Assembly: GCA_031261395.1 (NCBI GenBank)
Contig: JAISJT010000007.1
Span: 1-60,022 of the forward strand
Reading direction: 5' to 3'
Length of the DNA: 60,022 nucleotides
Source of the DNA: Eubacteriales Family XIII. Incertae Sedis bacterium
GTDB taxonomy: Bacteria > Bacillota > Clostridia > Peptostreptococcales > Anaerovoracaceae
Both the position numbers and the translations under genes were made by a program. The notes beneath the pieces are model-generated. The model was given only the letters and a program-made list of their open reading frames with translations, was not told where the DNA came from and made no database searches. Positions within the stretch are counted from its first letter, which is position 1. Each line of letters opens with the position of its first letter. This document shows positions 42,826 to 51,880 of this stretch, one piece after another.

Positions 42826-45800
42826 ATGAACAAGCACACGGTAGCAACCAATAGTCGGAGGACGCTCGCATTCCTCCTAAGCGCAGTCATGGTAGCGGCG
42901 ATGTTCTTCGCAGCAATGCCACAGAACGCCTACGCTGAAGAAGGCGCAGGTCAGCCCGCCGAAGATCTTGTCACGGCCGCCGAAGACGCTGTCATTCCGC
43001 CCGCCGAAGACGTTGTCACTCCGATCGGCGAAGATATTGTCATTCCGGCCACCGAGCCGGAATCCACGGAAGTTGTCACAGCTCTCGGCGACGACGGCAC
43101 GACCAACTACGATTTCATCGTGCCGGTGACGCACAAGACCTCTGTGCCGGACGGATATACGGGCATCACGACCCCAGCGGAATTAGCGGCAATTACTGCA
43201 GGCGGGCAGTATATCCTGATGAACAATATCGACCTGAGTGGATATAACGGTGGTGAATGGATTCCAATAGGAACCGATGAGCCGTTTTACGGCATATTGA
43301 ATGGCAACGGATATGTCATATCCAATATGCATGTGAATATTGAAAGTTCAAGTAGCGCGTTTGGTGGCTTGATTGGATGTGCGGGCGTTAGTACAGAGCT
43401 CTTAATTTCCAACATCGGTATTGAAAATAGCAATGTTCAGGTATCCGTATCCTCATCCTCATTACAGCAATCATTTGCAGGGGGGCTTGTTGGTTATTGT
43501 GAGGATTCTGTCGTGATTGAGAACAGTTATAATGCGGGGGGGGTGACATCTTCCTCCTCCCCCTCCTCCCTCTCCCCCTCTTATTCATATGCCGGAGGGT
43601 TGGTTGGTTTTTCATATACTTCTTCTTCTTTAGTAATAGAGAACAGTTATAACACAGGGGAAGTGATATCTTCTTCCTCTTCCTCCTCCTACTCCTCTTA
43701 TTCATATGCCGGAGGGTTGGTTAGTTTTTCATATACTTCTTCTTTAGTAATAGAGAACAGTTATAACACAGGTGAAGTGACATCTTCCTCCTCCTCTTAT
43801 TCATATGCCGGAGGGTTGATTGGTTCTTCTGATGATTCTTCTTTTTTGACAATAAAGAACTGTTATAACACAGGGGAAGTGATGTCATATTCATACTATA
43901 ATTTTTCATCTGCCGGAGGGCTGGTTGGTTCTTCTGGTGATTCTTCTTTTTTGGCAATAGAGAACAGTTATAACACAGGTGAAGTGACCTCCTCCTCCTC
44001 ATCCTCCGACTCCTACTATAATTCATCTGCCGGAGGGCTGGTTGGTTCTTTTGATGACTCTTCTTTTTTGGCAATAGAGAACAGTTATAACACAGGTGAA
44101 GTGACCTCCTCCTCCTCTTTTTCATCTGCCGGAGGGCTGGTTGGTTATTTTGAATCGTATTCTTCTTCTTTTGTAATAGAGAACAGTTATAACACAGGTG
44201 AAGTGACATCCTCCTCCTCCTCCTGGTCATATGCAGGAGGGTTGGTCGGTTCTTATGAGTCTTCTTCTTTAGTGATAGAGAACAGTTATAACACAGGTGA
44301 AGTGACATCCTCCGCCTATACTTCATGTGCAGGAGGGCTGGTCGGTCTGTTGGACTCCGTTTTTTTAGAAATAGAAAACAGTTACAATGCCGGAATGGTG
44401 ACATCCTCTGGTGATTCAGATTCTGCCAAAGGTTTGTTTGGTGGTTCTGCCAATTCTAAGGTAGAAAACTGTTACTATATCGATAGCGCTACAGCTGCAA
44501 GTTATTATGATTATTTATTTGTCAACGTTAGTGCATTGTCTGATACGCAAATGAGACAACAAGAATCTTTTATCGGATTTGATTTTGTCGACGTGTGGGA
44601 AATGCCGTCAGGCGGCGGATATCCTGTCTTGCAAATGCGGACGCATGATGAAGTCATCGCTTTTCCATCACATGATATCTTCCCATCAATGCGAGCAGAC
44701 TATGGCGCACAGCAACAACGACAGATCACAATTGTCAATTTTGGTACGAGTCCATTGACCAATTTGGTTGCTTCGTTTGGTGGAAATTCAAGATTTGAGA
44801 TTAGTACCGCTCTTAGTCAAACGACTGTGGCAGCGAAGGGCATGGCGACTGTCAGCGTTCGTCCAAAGTTGGGGTCGGCGGCGGGAATTCATTCGGATGT
44901 ACTGACTATCAGCGGGGACAACGGTCTCAATTTGACTATCCCTCTCTCGTTCACTGTCACTGCGCACACCTACAAAGCCAGTTTCGGGGATGACGAAGCC
45001 GGTTTCGGGATTGACGAAGTTTACTTTTTATCGGCGGAGCTGGGCTATGGTGAACGTACTGCGGAACAGATCACAATTAAAAATACGGGAACGGGACAAC
45101 TGACAGGTTTGACCGCTGCTCTTGGAGAAAATTCGAAATTTGAGATCACTGCCGCGCTTAGCAAGACGACCATCGCTGTGGGCGGTACAGCGAACATCAA
45201 AGTACGCCCCGTGACGGGTCTATTGGCGGGAATTCATTCGGATGTACTGACTATCAGCGGGGACAACGGTCTGAGCCTATCGATCCCGCTAAGTTTTACC
45301 GTCAATGGTCCGCGTACGGTGACATTCAGCGGGAACGGCAGTGGCGCTGTGGCTCCGCAGAGTATCATCGTAGACTATGGCGCGGAGGTTGGTGAACTTC
45401 AGACGGCTACGAGGGCTGGCTTTGTCTTTGAAGGCTGGTGGACTACGGCAACCGGCGGGACGGAGGTCACGCCTTCTACGCTTGTGACGGCGAATGTTAC
45501 ATATTATGCACACTGGACGGCTATCTCGGGGCCAAGCGCCTATCAGGTCGTTTTCGTTGCGAACGATGGCAGCTCTGCTGTGACCAGAACTGTCAATGCG
45601 GGTGCGGCGGTCGGACAATTGCCGGAGCCTGCGCGCGCCGGGTATACGTTTGACGGCTGGTATACGGAAGCATCGGGCGGGGTGAAGATTTCTGCATTAA
45701 CGCTTGTGACGGCGACTGTTGTTTACTATGCGCACTGGACGGCTGTGAAGGTGACGCCTCCGTCAACTACTTACAAAGTGACGTTTGATGCGAACGGCGG

Positions 45801-46449
45801 GACTTCGGTTGCGGGCAAGTCTGTCTCGAAGGGCGCTGCTATCGGAGCGCTTCCGAAGACTACTCGTACGGGCTATACGTTCAAAGGCTGGTACACGGCG
45901 GCGTCGGGCGGGACGAAGGTCACGGACAAGACCAAGCCGGCCGGTGACGTGACTTACTTCGCACAGTGGATTGCAAAGACTTATACGGTCACGCACAATG
46001 TCAACGGAGGGAATGAGATATCTGCGAAGACAAAGACCGTGAAGTTTGGTTCGGCCTATGGCAAGCTTGCAAGCACATCGCGCGCCGGGTATACGTTCAA
46101 GGGCTGGTATACGGCCAAGAGCGGCGGCACGCAAATCACAAAGACGACGAAGGTGCAGATCGCGAAAAATCATACTCTGCATGCCCAGTGGACGGCGAAG
46201 ACTTTTACGGCTACATTCAATGCTAACGGCGGGAAGGTATCGCCTGTGGATGGCGGCGCGAAGGCGAAGACAACAAAACTGAAAGTCACTTATGCTGCGA
46301 AATTTGGCGCTCTGCCCACACCGACGCGGACGGGGTACAAGTTTGACGGGTGGTACACAGACAAATCCGGCGGGACGAAGATTACGAAAACCACGGTGGT
46401 GAAGATCACGAAGAATACGACCTACTACGCTCGGTGGACGAAGAAGTAG
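42826..46449 (+). CDS. large secreted protein with Ser-rich GLUG repeats, HYDIN-like domains and InlB repeats
   Basis: 1207 residues. Signal peptide with likely cleavage after AYA (about 38). Then an acidic stretch with repeated AEDxVxP units, a first GLUG-like unit, and about nine tandem GLUG-type units (about 214-535): AGGLVG, then IENSYNTGEV, then a run of 4-8 Ser/Tyr. Next come two tandem Ig-like units of the HYDIN/ASPM type (about 616-826, each ending in SDVLTISGDNGL), and five InlB B-repeats (Listeria-Bacteroides repeats, about 829-1207; GYTFKGWYTAASGGTKV). No LPxTG, SLH or membrane anchor closes the protein, so surface attachment, if any, must be non-covalent. The Ser runs are coded by TCC/TCT tracts. 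Likely an adhesin or surface structural protein; ligand unknown. Confidence 0.85.
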   Translation: MNKHTVATNSRRTLAFLLSAVMVAAMFFAAMPQNAYAEEGAGQPAEDLVTAAEDAVIPPAEDVVTPIGEDIVIPATEPESTEVVTALGDDGTTNYDFIVPVTHKTSVPDGYTGITTPAELAAITAGGQYILMNNIDLSGYNGGEWIPIGTDEPFYGILNGNGYVISNMHVNIESSSSAFGGLIGCAGVSTELLISNIGIENSNVQVSVSSSSLQQSFAGGLVGYCEDSVVIENSYNAGGVTSSSSPSSLSPSYSYAGGLVGFSYTSSSLVIENSYNTGEVISSSSSSSYSSYSYAGGLVSFSYTSSLVIENSYNTGEVTSSSSSYSYAGGLIGSSDDSSFLTIKNCYNTGEVMSYSYYNFSSAGGLVGSSGDSSFLAIENSYNTGEVTSSSSSSDSYYNSSAGGLVGSFDDSSFLAIENSYNTGEVTSSSSFSSAGGLVGYFESYSSSFVIENSYNTGEVTSSSSSWSYAGGLVGSYESSSLVIENSYNTGEVTSSAYTSCAGGLVGLLDSVFLEIENSYNAGMVTSSGDSDSAKGLFGGSANSKVENCYYIDSATAASYYDYLFVNVSALSDTQMRQQESFIGFDFVDVWEMPSGGGYPVLQMRTHDEVIAFPSHDIFPSMRADYGAQQQRQITIVNFGTSPLTNLVASFGGNSRFEISTALSQTTVAAKGMATVSVRPKLGSAAGIHSDVLTISGDNGLNLTIPLSFTVTAHTYKASFGDDEAGFGIDEVYFLSAELGYGERTAEQITIKNTGTGQLTGLTAALGENSKFEITAALSKTTIAVGGTANIKVRPVTGLLAGIHSDVLTISGDNGLSLSIPLSFTVNGPRTVTFSGNGSGAVAPQSIIVDYGAEVGELQTATRAGFVFEGWWTTATGGTEVTPSTLVTANVTYYAHWTAISGPSAYQVVFVANDGSSAVTRTVNAGAAVGQLPEPARAGYTFDGWYTEASGGVKISALTLVTATVVYYAHWTAVKVTPPSTTYKVTFDANGGTSVAGKSVSKGAAIGALPKTTRTGYTFKGWYTAASGGTKVTDKTKPAGDVTYFAQWIAKTYTVTHNVNGGNEISAKTKTVKFGSAYGKLASTSRAGYTFKGWYTAKSGGTQITKTTKVQIAKNHTLHAQWTAKTFTATFNANGGKVSPVDGGAKAKTTKLKVTYAAKFGALPTPTRTGYKFDGWYTDKSGGTKITKTTVVKITKNTTYYARWTKK

Positions 46450-46465
46450 GCAGTTGTGCAATCGG

Positions 46466-46487
46466 GAGAGGAGAAAAATCTCCTCTC
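46466..46487. terminator. hairpin between the surface protein gene and the PIN toxin gene
   Basis: Nine-bp stem GAGAGGAGA / TCTCCTCTC with an AAAA loop between two convergent genes. The following T content is low, but the position suits a two-way terminator. Confidence 0.6.
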
Positions 46488-46496
46488 TTAGATCGA

Positions 46497-46889
46497 TTAT
46501 TCATTGTGCGAATCCAAAAATTCGGCAGGCGTCAAGATGAAGGCTTCTTCCGGAAAGTGTTTCGTATTACCGGTAATCAAGATCGCGTCATTTGACTTGG
46601 CAACATCATAAAATATGCGATCATCTTCATCAGGAAGTGATATGTCACTCTTTTTATGTGGAACATATACTCCAACAGTTCGGATTGCATCAAGCATATA
46701 TTCTACTTTGTCGAGATTCAAATTTAGTCTTTCGCGATGCAGAACATCTTCATATTCAGCTAATATTTCAAGGCTGTAATAAATACTGAAAGCATCATCA
46801 AATACCATATCAACGATTTTATATGGATTGCCATTTTCAGAAATAATGGACGAAACAATAATATTTGTATCCAAAACGATTCGTTGCAT
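46497..46889 (-). CDS. PIN-domain toxin of a type II toxin-antitoxin pair
   Basis: 130 residues, predicted Mg-dependent ribonuclease of the 'putative toxin component, PIN family' group. Acidic active-site positions: Asp7 (IVLDTNII), Glu in LEILAEYEDVL, Asp in LPDEDDRIFYDVA, and the closing ILITGNTKHF. Preceded on the same strand by a ribbon-helix-helix antitoxin gene with an 11-bp gap. Target RNA unknown. Confidence 0.85.
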   Translation of the reverse strand: MQRIVLDTNIIVSSIISENGNPYKIVDMVFDDAFSIYYSLEILAEYEDVLHRERLNLNLDKVEYMLDAIRTVGVYVPHKKSDISLPDEDDRIFYDVAKSNDAILITGNTKHFPEEAFILTPAEFLDSHNE

Positions 46890-46900
46890 AATCGGGCCAC

Positions 46901-47215
46901 CTACTTGTTTCGTTTTTCTTTTCTGTATGCCCTGATTTCTGCTTCAATATCTTCATCAGATAGTTGACCGCTTTGGCTCGCTTCATATCGCAATTCTGAT
47001 AGCGCAGTTTTCCCTCTTGCGACGATTTGCTCTCTGCTCGATGTTTCCGCAATATCGACCTTTCCCAACTGAACAGGAAAAGGGATGCCGCCTTGCCTAA
47101 CAATTTGACGAGCAAACATATTAAATGCCGTGGACATATTCAGACCAAGTTCTGACAGAATCAGGTCAGTCTGCTCTTTTACGTTATCATCAATTCTAAT
47201 ACTTATCTGTGCCAT
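46901..47215 (-). CDS. RelB/DinJ family antitoxin
   Basis: 104 residues. The N-terminal ribbon-helix-helix is AQISIRIDDNVKEQTDLILSELGLNMSTAFNMFARQIV, and IPFP follows, typical of RelB/DinJ. The C-terminal part (SDEDIEAEIRAYRKEK) should clamp the PIN toxin. The ATG at 47215 lies 9 bp after AGGAGG; a GTG at 47221 is an alternative start. Own promoter at 47242-47270. Confidence 0.88.
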   Translation of the reverse strand: MAQISIRIDDNVKEQTDLILSELGLNMSTAFNMFARQIVRQGGIPFPVQLGKVDIAETSSREQIVARGKTALSELRYEASQSGQLSDEDIEAEIRAYRKEKRNK

Positions 47216-47241
47216 AATCACACACCTCCTTCTGTCATGTC

Positions 47242-47270
47242 ATTGTACGACATATGGTGTGCAATGTCAA
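47242..47270 (-). promoter_or_regulatory. promoter of the relB-PIN operon
   Basis: Minus strand: perfect TTGACA (47270-47265), 17-bp spacer, TACAAT (47247-47242), and GACATATGGTGTGC-like half palindromes in the spacer that may be antitoxin operators. Confidence 0.8.
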
Positions 47271-47310
47271 TGCAATGGTGTAATTATGTTATTTTCAACG
47301 CAAATGAACG

Positions 47311-47436
47311 TTATTGTTCACACAAGCTCTAATTTGCGTCGAGATGGTGAGTTTTCCGCATATTTCTCCAAGTATATAGTGATTTTTGCGGAAAAGTCAT
47401 CATCTCGGCGCAAATTCGCGCATACGTGAACAGTAA
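47311..47436. repeat. 126-bp palindrome containing direct repeat A, right copy
   Basis: Inner arms 47331-47360 and 47387-47416 pair at 27 of 30 positions around a 26-bp core; after a 9-base gap on each side, 47311-47321 and 47426-47436 pair at 10 of 11. Bases 47359-47416 repeat 42323-42380. No gene is seen in 47222-47600; the rest holds the TA promoter, repeat B and a possible topA promoter. Confidence 0.88.
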
Positions 47437-47472
47437 TTAGGGATGGTCACGGCCAAATGTTTGTCAGCCAAT

Positions 47473-47500
47473 TCAAATAGTTTCTTGACATCGCAAATCA
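47473..47500 (+). repeat. 28-bp direct repeat B, right copy
   Basis: 27 of 28 positions match 42123-42150. The order is B-A on the left and A-B on the right of the island. Confidence 0.8.
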
Positions 47501-47513
47501 AAAGTGTTTGAAT
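47485..47513 (+). promoter_or_regulatory. possible topA promoter inside repeat B
   Basis: TTGACA (47485-47490), 17-bp spacer, TTGAAT (47508-47513). In the left copy of the repeat the same hexamer is TTGGCA, so only the right copy keeps a consensus -35. Confidence 0.4.
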
Positions 47514-47600
47514 AACGACTTGTAAACTACTTACTATTATATGGTTGCGTGGAGGGACCTTGATTTTGGCCTTGCGCGCGCAGGATTTGGAACGGAGCAA

Positions 47601-49733
47601 ATGATGGCAAGCACAGCGGCTGTGGCTGAGACGGCAAAGAAATCAAAGAATAAGGCGGCGAAAAAGGCGGACGGCAAGACTTTGGTCGTCGTGGAATCTC
47701 CTTCGAAGGCCAAAACGATCGGCAAATTCCTGGGGTCGAATTACAAGGTGGTCGCTTCGGTGGGGCATATCAGGGACCTGCCAAAGAGCAAACTCGGCGT
47801 TGATATCGATCACAATTTTGAACCCCAGTATATCAATATTCGCGGCAAGGGCGACGTCATCAAGGAATTGAAAAAGGAAGCAAAGAGTGCAAAGAATGTC
47901 TTGCTTGCGACCGACCCGGATCGCGAAGGCGAAGCGATTTCGTGGCATATTGCCTTTCTGCTCGGTCTTGATAATGAAAAGGCGGACCGCATCGTCTTCA
48001 ACGAGATCACGAAGGATGCGATCAAAAACGCCGTCAAAACTCCCCGCAAATTGGACATGAACCTTGTGGATGCGCAGCAGGCACGGCGCGTGCTCGATCG
48101 CATCGTGGGTTACAAAATCAGTCCTTTGCTTTGGCGCAAGATTCGCATGGGGCTCTCGGCAGGGCGCGTGCAGTCTGCGGCGCTGAAGATCATCGTGGAT
48201 CGTGAGCGTGAAATACGGGCTTTTGTCCCCGTTGAATTTTGGAAGATTGCCGGAGAGTTTTCGAAATTGACGGGTGACAAAAAACTATTTACGGGAAAGC
48301 TCATCGAAAAAGACGGAGAGAAGCTGTCGATTGACAACAAAGAGCAGGCGGACGCGATTTTGAAGGATCTCAAAGCGGGCGATTATTCGGTCGCGAACGT
48401 CGAGCTGAAAGAACGCCGCCGCAAGCCCTATCCGCCCTATACGACGAGTACGCTGCAGCAGGATGCTTCGAACAAACTCAGTTTTCAGACGCGGCGCGTG
48501 ATGAGTGTGGCCCAGCAGCTTTATGAAGGCGTGAACGTGAAGGGGCATGGCACTGTCGGTCTCGTGACCTATATTCGAACGGATTCCGTACGTATTTCCG
48601 CCGAGGCGGATGCGGCGGCAAAGACCTATATCGAAGAGCGTTTTTCGAAAGAGTATATCGGCAACAACTTCTTTTCCAACAAGAAAAAAGATATTCAGGA
48701 TGCGCATGAGGCGATACGGCCCTCATATGTCAATCTGACGCCGGAAGAGATAAAAGATTCACTAACGACGGACCAATACAAACTGTACAAACTCATCTGG
48801 TCGCGTTTTTTAGCGAGCCGCATGGCGGAGGCCGTGTTCGACGGCGTCAGCGCCGACATTGTGAACGGCTCATATACCTTCCGCGCTACGGGAAGCAAAC
48901 TGCGCTTTGACGGTTTCCTGAAGGTCTACCAGACGGCGGCTGACGAGGACGAAGGCCGCATCCTGCCGGAACTCTCTGCGGGCGAAGCCTTGGATGCAAA
49001 AGAGATCACGGCGGATCAGAGTTTCACGCAGCCGCCTGCACGCTTCACTGAAGCCTCTCTCGTCAAAGAGCTGGAAGAGCAAAACATCGGGCGTCCTTCG
49101 ACCTTTGTGCCAATAATAGGGACACTGACGGAGCGCCGCTATATCACGAGGGACAAGAAGTCGCTCGTGCCTATGGATCTTGGCTTTCTCATCACGGAGC
49201 TTATGGAGAAATACTTCAAGGAGATCGTCGATACCGGCTTTACGGCGGGCATGGAAGACAAGCTCGACGATATTGAGGCCGAAGGCAAGGACTGGCAGGC
49301 CGTTGTGGCTGATTTCTATGCTGTCCTCAAGGATGAACTCGAGGTGGCCGACGCCGAGATCGAAAAGATCGTGATAGAGGATGAGCCTACGGACGAGATT
49401 TGCGAACTTTGCGGCAAGCCGATGGTCATCAAACAGGGGCGCTTTGGACGGTTCATTGCGTGTTCGGGGTATCCGGAGTGCAAAAATACGAAACCTATAA
49501 TCGTCAAGGTTGAAGGCGTGGCTTGTCCGCTCTGCGGCAAGGACATCCTGGTGCGCAAGAGCAGGAAAGGGAAGGTATTTTACGGGTGCTCGGGGTATCC
49601 TGATTGCAAGCAGGTCTTTTGGGATAGGCCTGTGGACAAGAAGTGTCCTAAGTGCGGGGCGCTGATGACGGAGCGCAAGACCAAGCAGACCACTCTGGTC
49701 TGTTCCAACCGCGAATGCGGATACAAGGAGTAA
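47601..49733 (+). CDS. topA: DNA topoisomerase I
   Basis: Type IA topoisomerase relaxing negative supercoils. About 710 residues; ATG 47601 (or 47604) follows CGGAGC and is preferred to an upstream frame start. A Lys/Ala-rich N-terminal extension of about 25 residues leads into the Toprim domain (LVVVESPSKAKTIGKFLG, LATDPDREGEAISWH). The catalytic Tyr is in GLVTYIRTDS. Three C-terminal zinc-ribbon units follow: CELCGKP...CSGYPEC, CPLCGKD...CSGYPDC, CPKCGAL...CSNREC. Start of the topA-hslV-hslU-codY block normally continuous with dprA. Confidence 0.96.
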   Translation: MMASTAAVAETAKKSKNKAAKKADGKTLVVVESPSKAKTIGKFLGSNYKVVASVGHIRDLPKSKLGVDIDHNFEPQYINIRGKGDVIKELKKEAKSAKNVLLATDPDREGEAISWHIAFLLGLDNEKADRIVFNEITKDAIKNAVKTPRKLDMNLVDAQQARRVLDRIVGYKISPLLWRKIRMGLSAGRVQSAALKIIVDREREIRAFVPVEFWKIAGEFSKLTGDKKLFTGKLIEKDGEKLSIDNKEQADAILKDLKAGDYSVANVELKERRRKPYPPYTTSTLQQDASNKLSFQTRRVMSVAQQLYEGVNVKGHGTVGLVTYIRTDSVRISAEADAAAKTYIEERFSKEYIGNNFFSNKKKDIQDAHEAIRPSYVNLTPEEIKDSLTTDQYKLYKLIWSRFLASRMAEAVFDGVSADIVNGSYTFRATGSKLRFDGFLKVYQTAADEDEGRILPELSAGEALDAKEITADQSFTQPPARFTEASLVKELEEQNIGRPSTFVPIIGTLTERRYITRDKKSLVPMDLGFLITELMEKYFKEIVDTGFTAGMEDKLDDIEAEGKDWQAVVADFYAVLKDELEVADAEIEKIVIEDEPTDEICELCGKPMVIKQGRFGRFIACSGYPECKNTKPIIVKVEGVACPLCGKDILVRKSRKGKVFYGCSGYPDCKQVFWDRPVDKKCPKCGALMTERKTKQTTLVCSNRECGYKE

Positions 49734-49765
49734 TAAAATATCTTGTGTCTAACGCAAATATCTTG

Positions 49766-49824
49766 TTGACAAAGCGGGGATTTGGCGTAGAATGGTATTA
49801 GCACTCACCGAGCAAGAGTGCTAA
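49766..49824 (+). promoter_or_regulatory. hslVU promoter with CIRCE operator
   Basis: TTGACA (49766-49771), 16-bp spacer, TAGAAT (49788-49793), then a perfect CIRCE at 49798-49824: TTAGCACTC, 9 bp, GAGTGCTAA. CIRCE binds the HrcA repressor; the site covers the expected start of transcription. Confidence 0.93.
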
Positions 49825-49869
49825 CAATGTATACGCGAGGGTGACCCCTGGCAGGAAGGAGGTCGCAAG

Positions 49870-50433
49870 ATGGTTGATTTCCATGCGACAACAATAGTGG
49901 CGGTGAGACGGGGGCCTGACGACATCTGTATCGGCGGCGACGGGCAGGTGACGATGGGTCAGACGTCCGTGATGAAGCACACTGCAAAAAAAGTTAGAAA
50001 AATTTATAAAGGACAGGTGTTGTCCGGATTTGCGGGTTCTGTGTCCGATGCATTCACGCTGACGGAAAAGTTTGAGAAGAAATTGGAAGAGCATGGCGGC
50101 AATCTGCGGCGGGCCGCTGTCGCTTTGGCGCAGGACTGGCGCTCGGATCGCGTCATGCGCAATCTTGAGGCGCTGCTTGTGGCGGCTGATCACGAAAGTC
50201 TGCTCGTGATTTCGGGAAACGGTGAAGTCATCGAACCGGATCAGGATTTTGTGGCGATCGGCAGCGGCGGCAATTTTGCCTATGCGGCGGCGCATGCGCT
50301 CTTTGATCACACGGATATGGACGCCGAAGAAATCGTGCGGGAATCTCTGAAGATCGCCTCATCGATTTGCGTATATACCAACGACAATATCAGCGTCGTG
50401 AAATTGGGAGGCGGTGAAGAAGATGGAAAATAA
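49870..50433 (+). CDS. hslV: ATP-dependent protease peptidase subunit HslV (ClpQ)
   Basis: Proteasome-like threonine peptidase that works with HslU. 187 residues. The N-terminus [14 protein letters not shown] must be trimmed to expose Thr (residue 7); GGDGQVTMG, the KVRKIYKG basic residues and [11 protein letters not shown] are family marks. AAGGAGG precedes the ATG. trmFO and xerC, which lie between topA and hslV in Bacillus, are absent. Confidence 0.95.
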   Translation: MVDFHATTIVAVRRGPDDICIGGDGQVTMGQTSVMKHTAKKVRKIYKGQVLSGFAGSVSDAFTLTEKFEKKLEEHGGNLRRAAVALAQDWRSDRVMRNLEALLVAADHESLLVISGNGEVIEPDQDFVAIGSGGNFAYAAAHALFDHTDMDAEEIVRESLKIASSICVYTNDNISVVKLGGGEEDGK

Positions 50434-51850
50434 ATTTTACAATATGACGCCGCGAGAGATCGTCCTCGAACTCGACAAATATATTATCGGGCAGGAAGGC
50501 GCCAAGAAGAGCGTCGCGGTCGCGCTGAGAAATCGCTACCGCAGGAGTCTTGTAGACGAGACGATGCGTGATGAGATCACGCCGAAAAACATTCTCATGA
50601 TGGGCCCGACCGGCGTCGGCAAGACGGAAATCGCGCGCCGGCTCGCCAAGCTGATGGATGCGCCTTTCGTCAAGGTAGAAGCTTCGAAATTTACCGAAGT
50701 TGGCTATGTTGGCCGTGATGTCGATTCTATGGTGCGCGATCTTGTGGAGGCCTCGATCCGGATCACGAAACAAAAGCGGCTCGAAGAAAAGTACGGAGTC
50801 GCCGAGGATATCGCCGAAGAAAAGATCCTCGATGCGATAGCACCGGGACGCAAGAAACAGGGTGGTGGTGCGCAAACGCTCAAGGGGCCTTTTGATTTTA
50901 TTATGGGAAATCAGCAGAACACCCAGCAGCAACAGCCTGAGGAGCCGGACAACCGCACGGATTCGGAAGTCGAGCTCACGCGCGAGCAAGTGCGCAAGCA
51001 GCTCAAAGAGGGGCTTTTGGATGAGCAGTACATCGAGGTGGAAGTGGCGGAGCAGCCAAAGAACAATCAGCTCGACGTCGGAGAAGGCGGCATGGGGATC
51101 GCGATCGGCAATATCTTCGATGCGATAAATCCGGGAGGCCGAAAGAAAAAGAAAAAACTCCGGGTGCGCGAGGCGCGAAAGATCCTGCGCGAACAGGAAG
51201 CGGCCAATCTCATCGATATGGATCAGGTGACGGCCGAGGCGCTCGAAAATGCGGAGCAAAACGGGATCATCTTCATCGACGAAATCGACAAGATTGCTTC
51301 GGGCAGCGGGTTTCGTTCCGGTGCAGACGTATCACGCGAAGGCGTACAGCGGGATATCCTGCCGATCGTTGAAGGCAGCGTAGTGAACACGAAGTACGGT
51401 CCGGTCAAGACGGATCATGTGCTGTTTATTGGAGCCGGAGCCTTCCATACGGCGAAGCCGACAGACCTCATTCCCGAACTTCAGGGCCGTTTTCCGATCC
51501 GTGTGGAGCTGGAAAACCTGACGGAAGATGCGTTTGTGAGCATCCTCACGATACCCGAAAACGCTTTGATCAAGCAGCACAAGGCGCTGCTCGAAACGGA
51601 AGAAGGCGTCAGCCTGAACTTTTCGGAGGAAGCGGTCAGGGAGATCGCACGCATCAGTTTTTTGGCCAATGAACAGGCCGAAAATATCGGCGCGAGGCGT
51701 CTGCATACGGTGATGGAAAAATTGCTCGAGGACGTCGCGTTTGACTTGCCGGACAACGGAGAAAAGGAAATCTCGGTCGATGCAAACTTTGTGAAAAACA
51801 AGTTCATCGACGTGATCCAGGCAGACGATATGAGCCGGTATATCTTGTAG
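50423..51850 (+). CDS. hslU: ATP-dependent protease ATPase subunit HslU (ClpY)
   Basis: AAA+ unfoldase of the HslVU protease. 475 residues from ATG 50423 (GGGAGGCGG upstream), overlapping hslV by 11 bp. Walker A GPTGVGKT (61-68), substrate-pore segment [17 protein letters not shown], the I domain (about 110-235, with a Gln-rich linker [12 protein letters not shown]), Walker [11 protein letters not shown], and the C-terminal SRYIL that docks on HslV. Confidence 0.96.
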   Translation: MENKFYNMTPREIVLELDKYIIGQEGAKKSVAVALRNRYRRSLVDETMRDEITPKNILMMGPTGVGKTEIARRLAKLMDAPFVKVEASKFTEVGYVGRDVDSMVRDLVEASIRITKQKRLEEKYGVAEDIAEEKILDAIAPGRKKQGGGAQTLKGPFDFIMGNQQNTQQQQPEEPDNRTDSEVELTREQVRKQLKEGLLDEQYIEVEVAEQPKNNQLDVGEGGMGIAIGNIFDAINPGGRKKKKKLRVREARKILREQEAANLIDMDQVTAEALENAEQNGIIFIDEIDKIASGSGFRSGADVSREGVQRDILPIVEGSVVNTKYGPVKTDHVLFIGAGAFHTAKPTDLIPELQGRFPIRVELENLTEDAFVSILTIPENALIKQHKALLETEEGVSLNFSEEAVREIARISFLANEQAENIGARRLHTVMEKLLEDVAFDLPDNGEKEISVDANFVKNKFIDVIQADDMSRYIL

Positions 51851-51865
51851 AGGATTATTTCCGTT

Positions 51866-51880
51866 AATTACAAGAAAATT
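51866..51880. promoter_or_regulatory. CodY-box-like site before codY
   Basis: AATTACAAGAAAATT matches the CodY consensus AATTTTCWGAAAATT at 12 of 15 positions. It lies about 35 bp upstream of a TATAAT (51916-51921) and 98 bp before the codY start. Autorepression is inferred. Confidence 0.4.

Noticed and set aside
43721..44404. 227-codon minus-strand frame rich in Lys, Arg, Asn and His
   Set aside because: It is the complement of the Ser-coding repeats (TCC/TCT read as AGG/AGA) and repeats with them; no start signal.
46300..46449. Cell-wall sorting signal at the end of the surface protein
   Set aside because: The protein ends in an InlB repeat (TTYYARWTKK) with no LPxTG motif, membrane helix or SLH domain.
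47400..47600. Minus-strand 66-codon frame upstream of topA
   Set aside because: It runs through repeat A/B sequence, resembles another spurious frame at the left repeat, and has no ribosome site.
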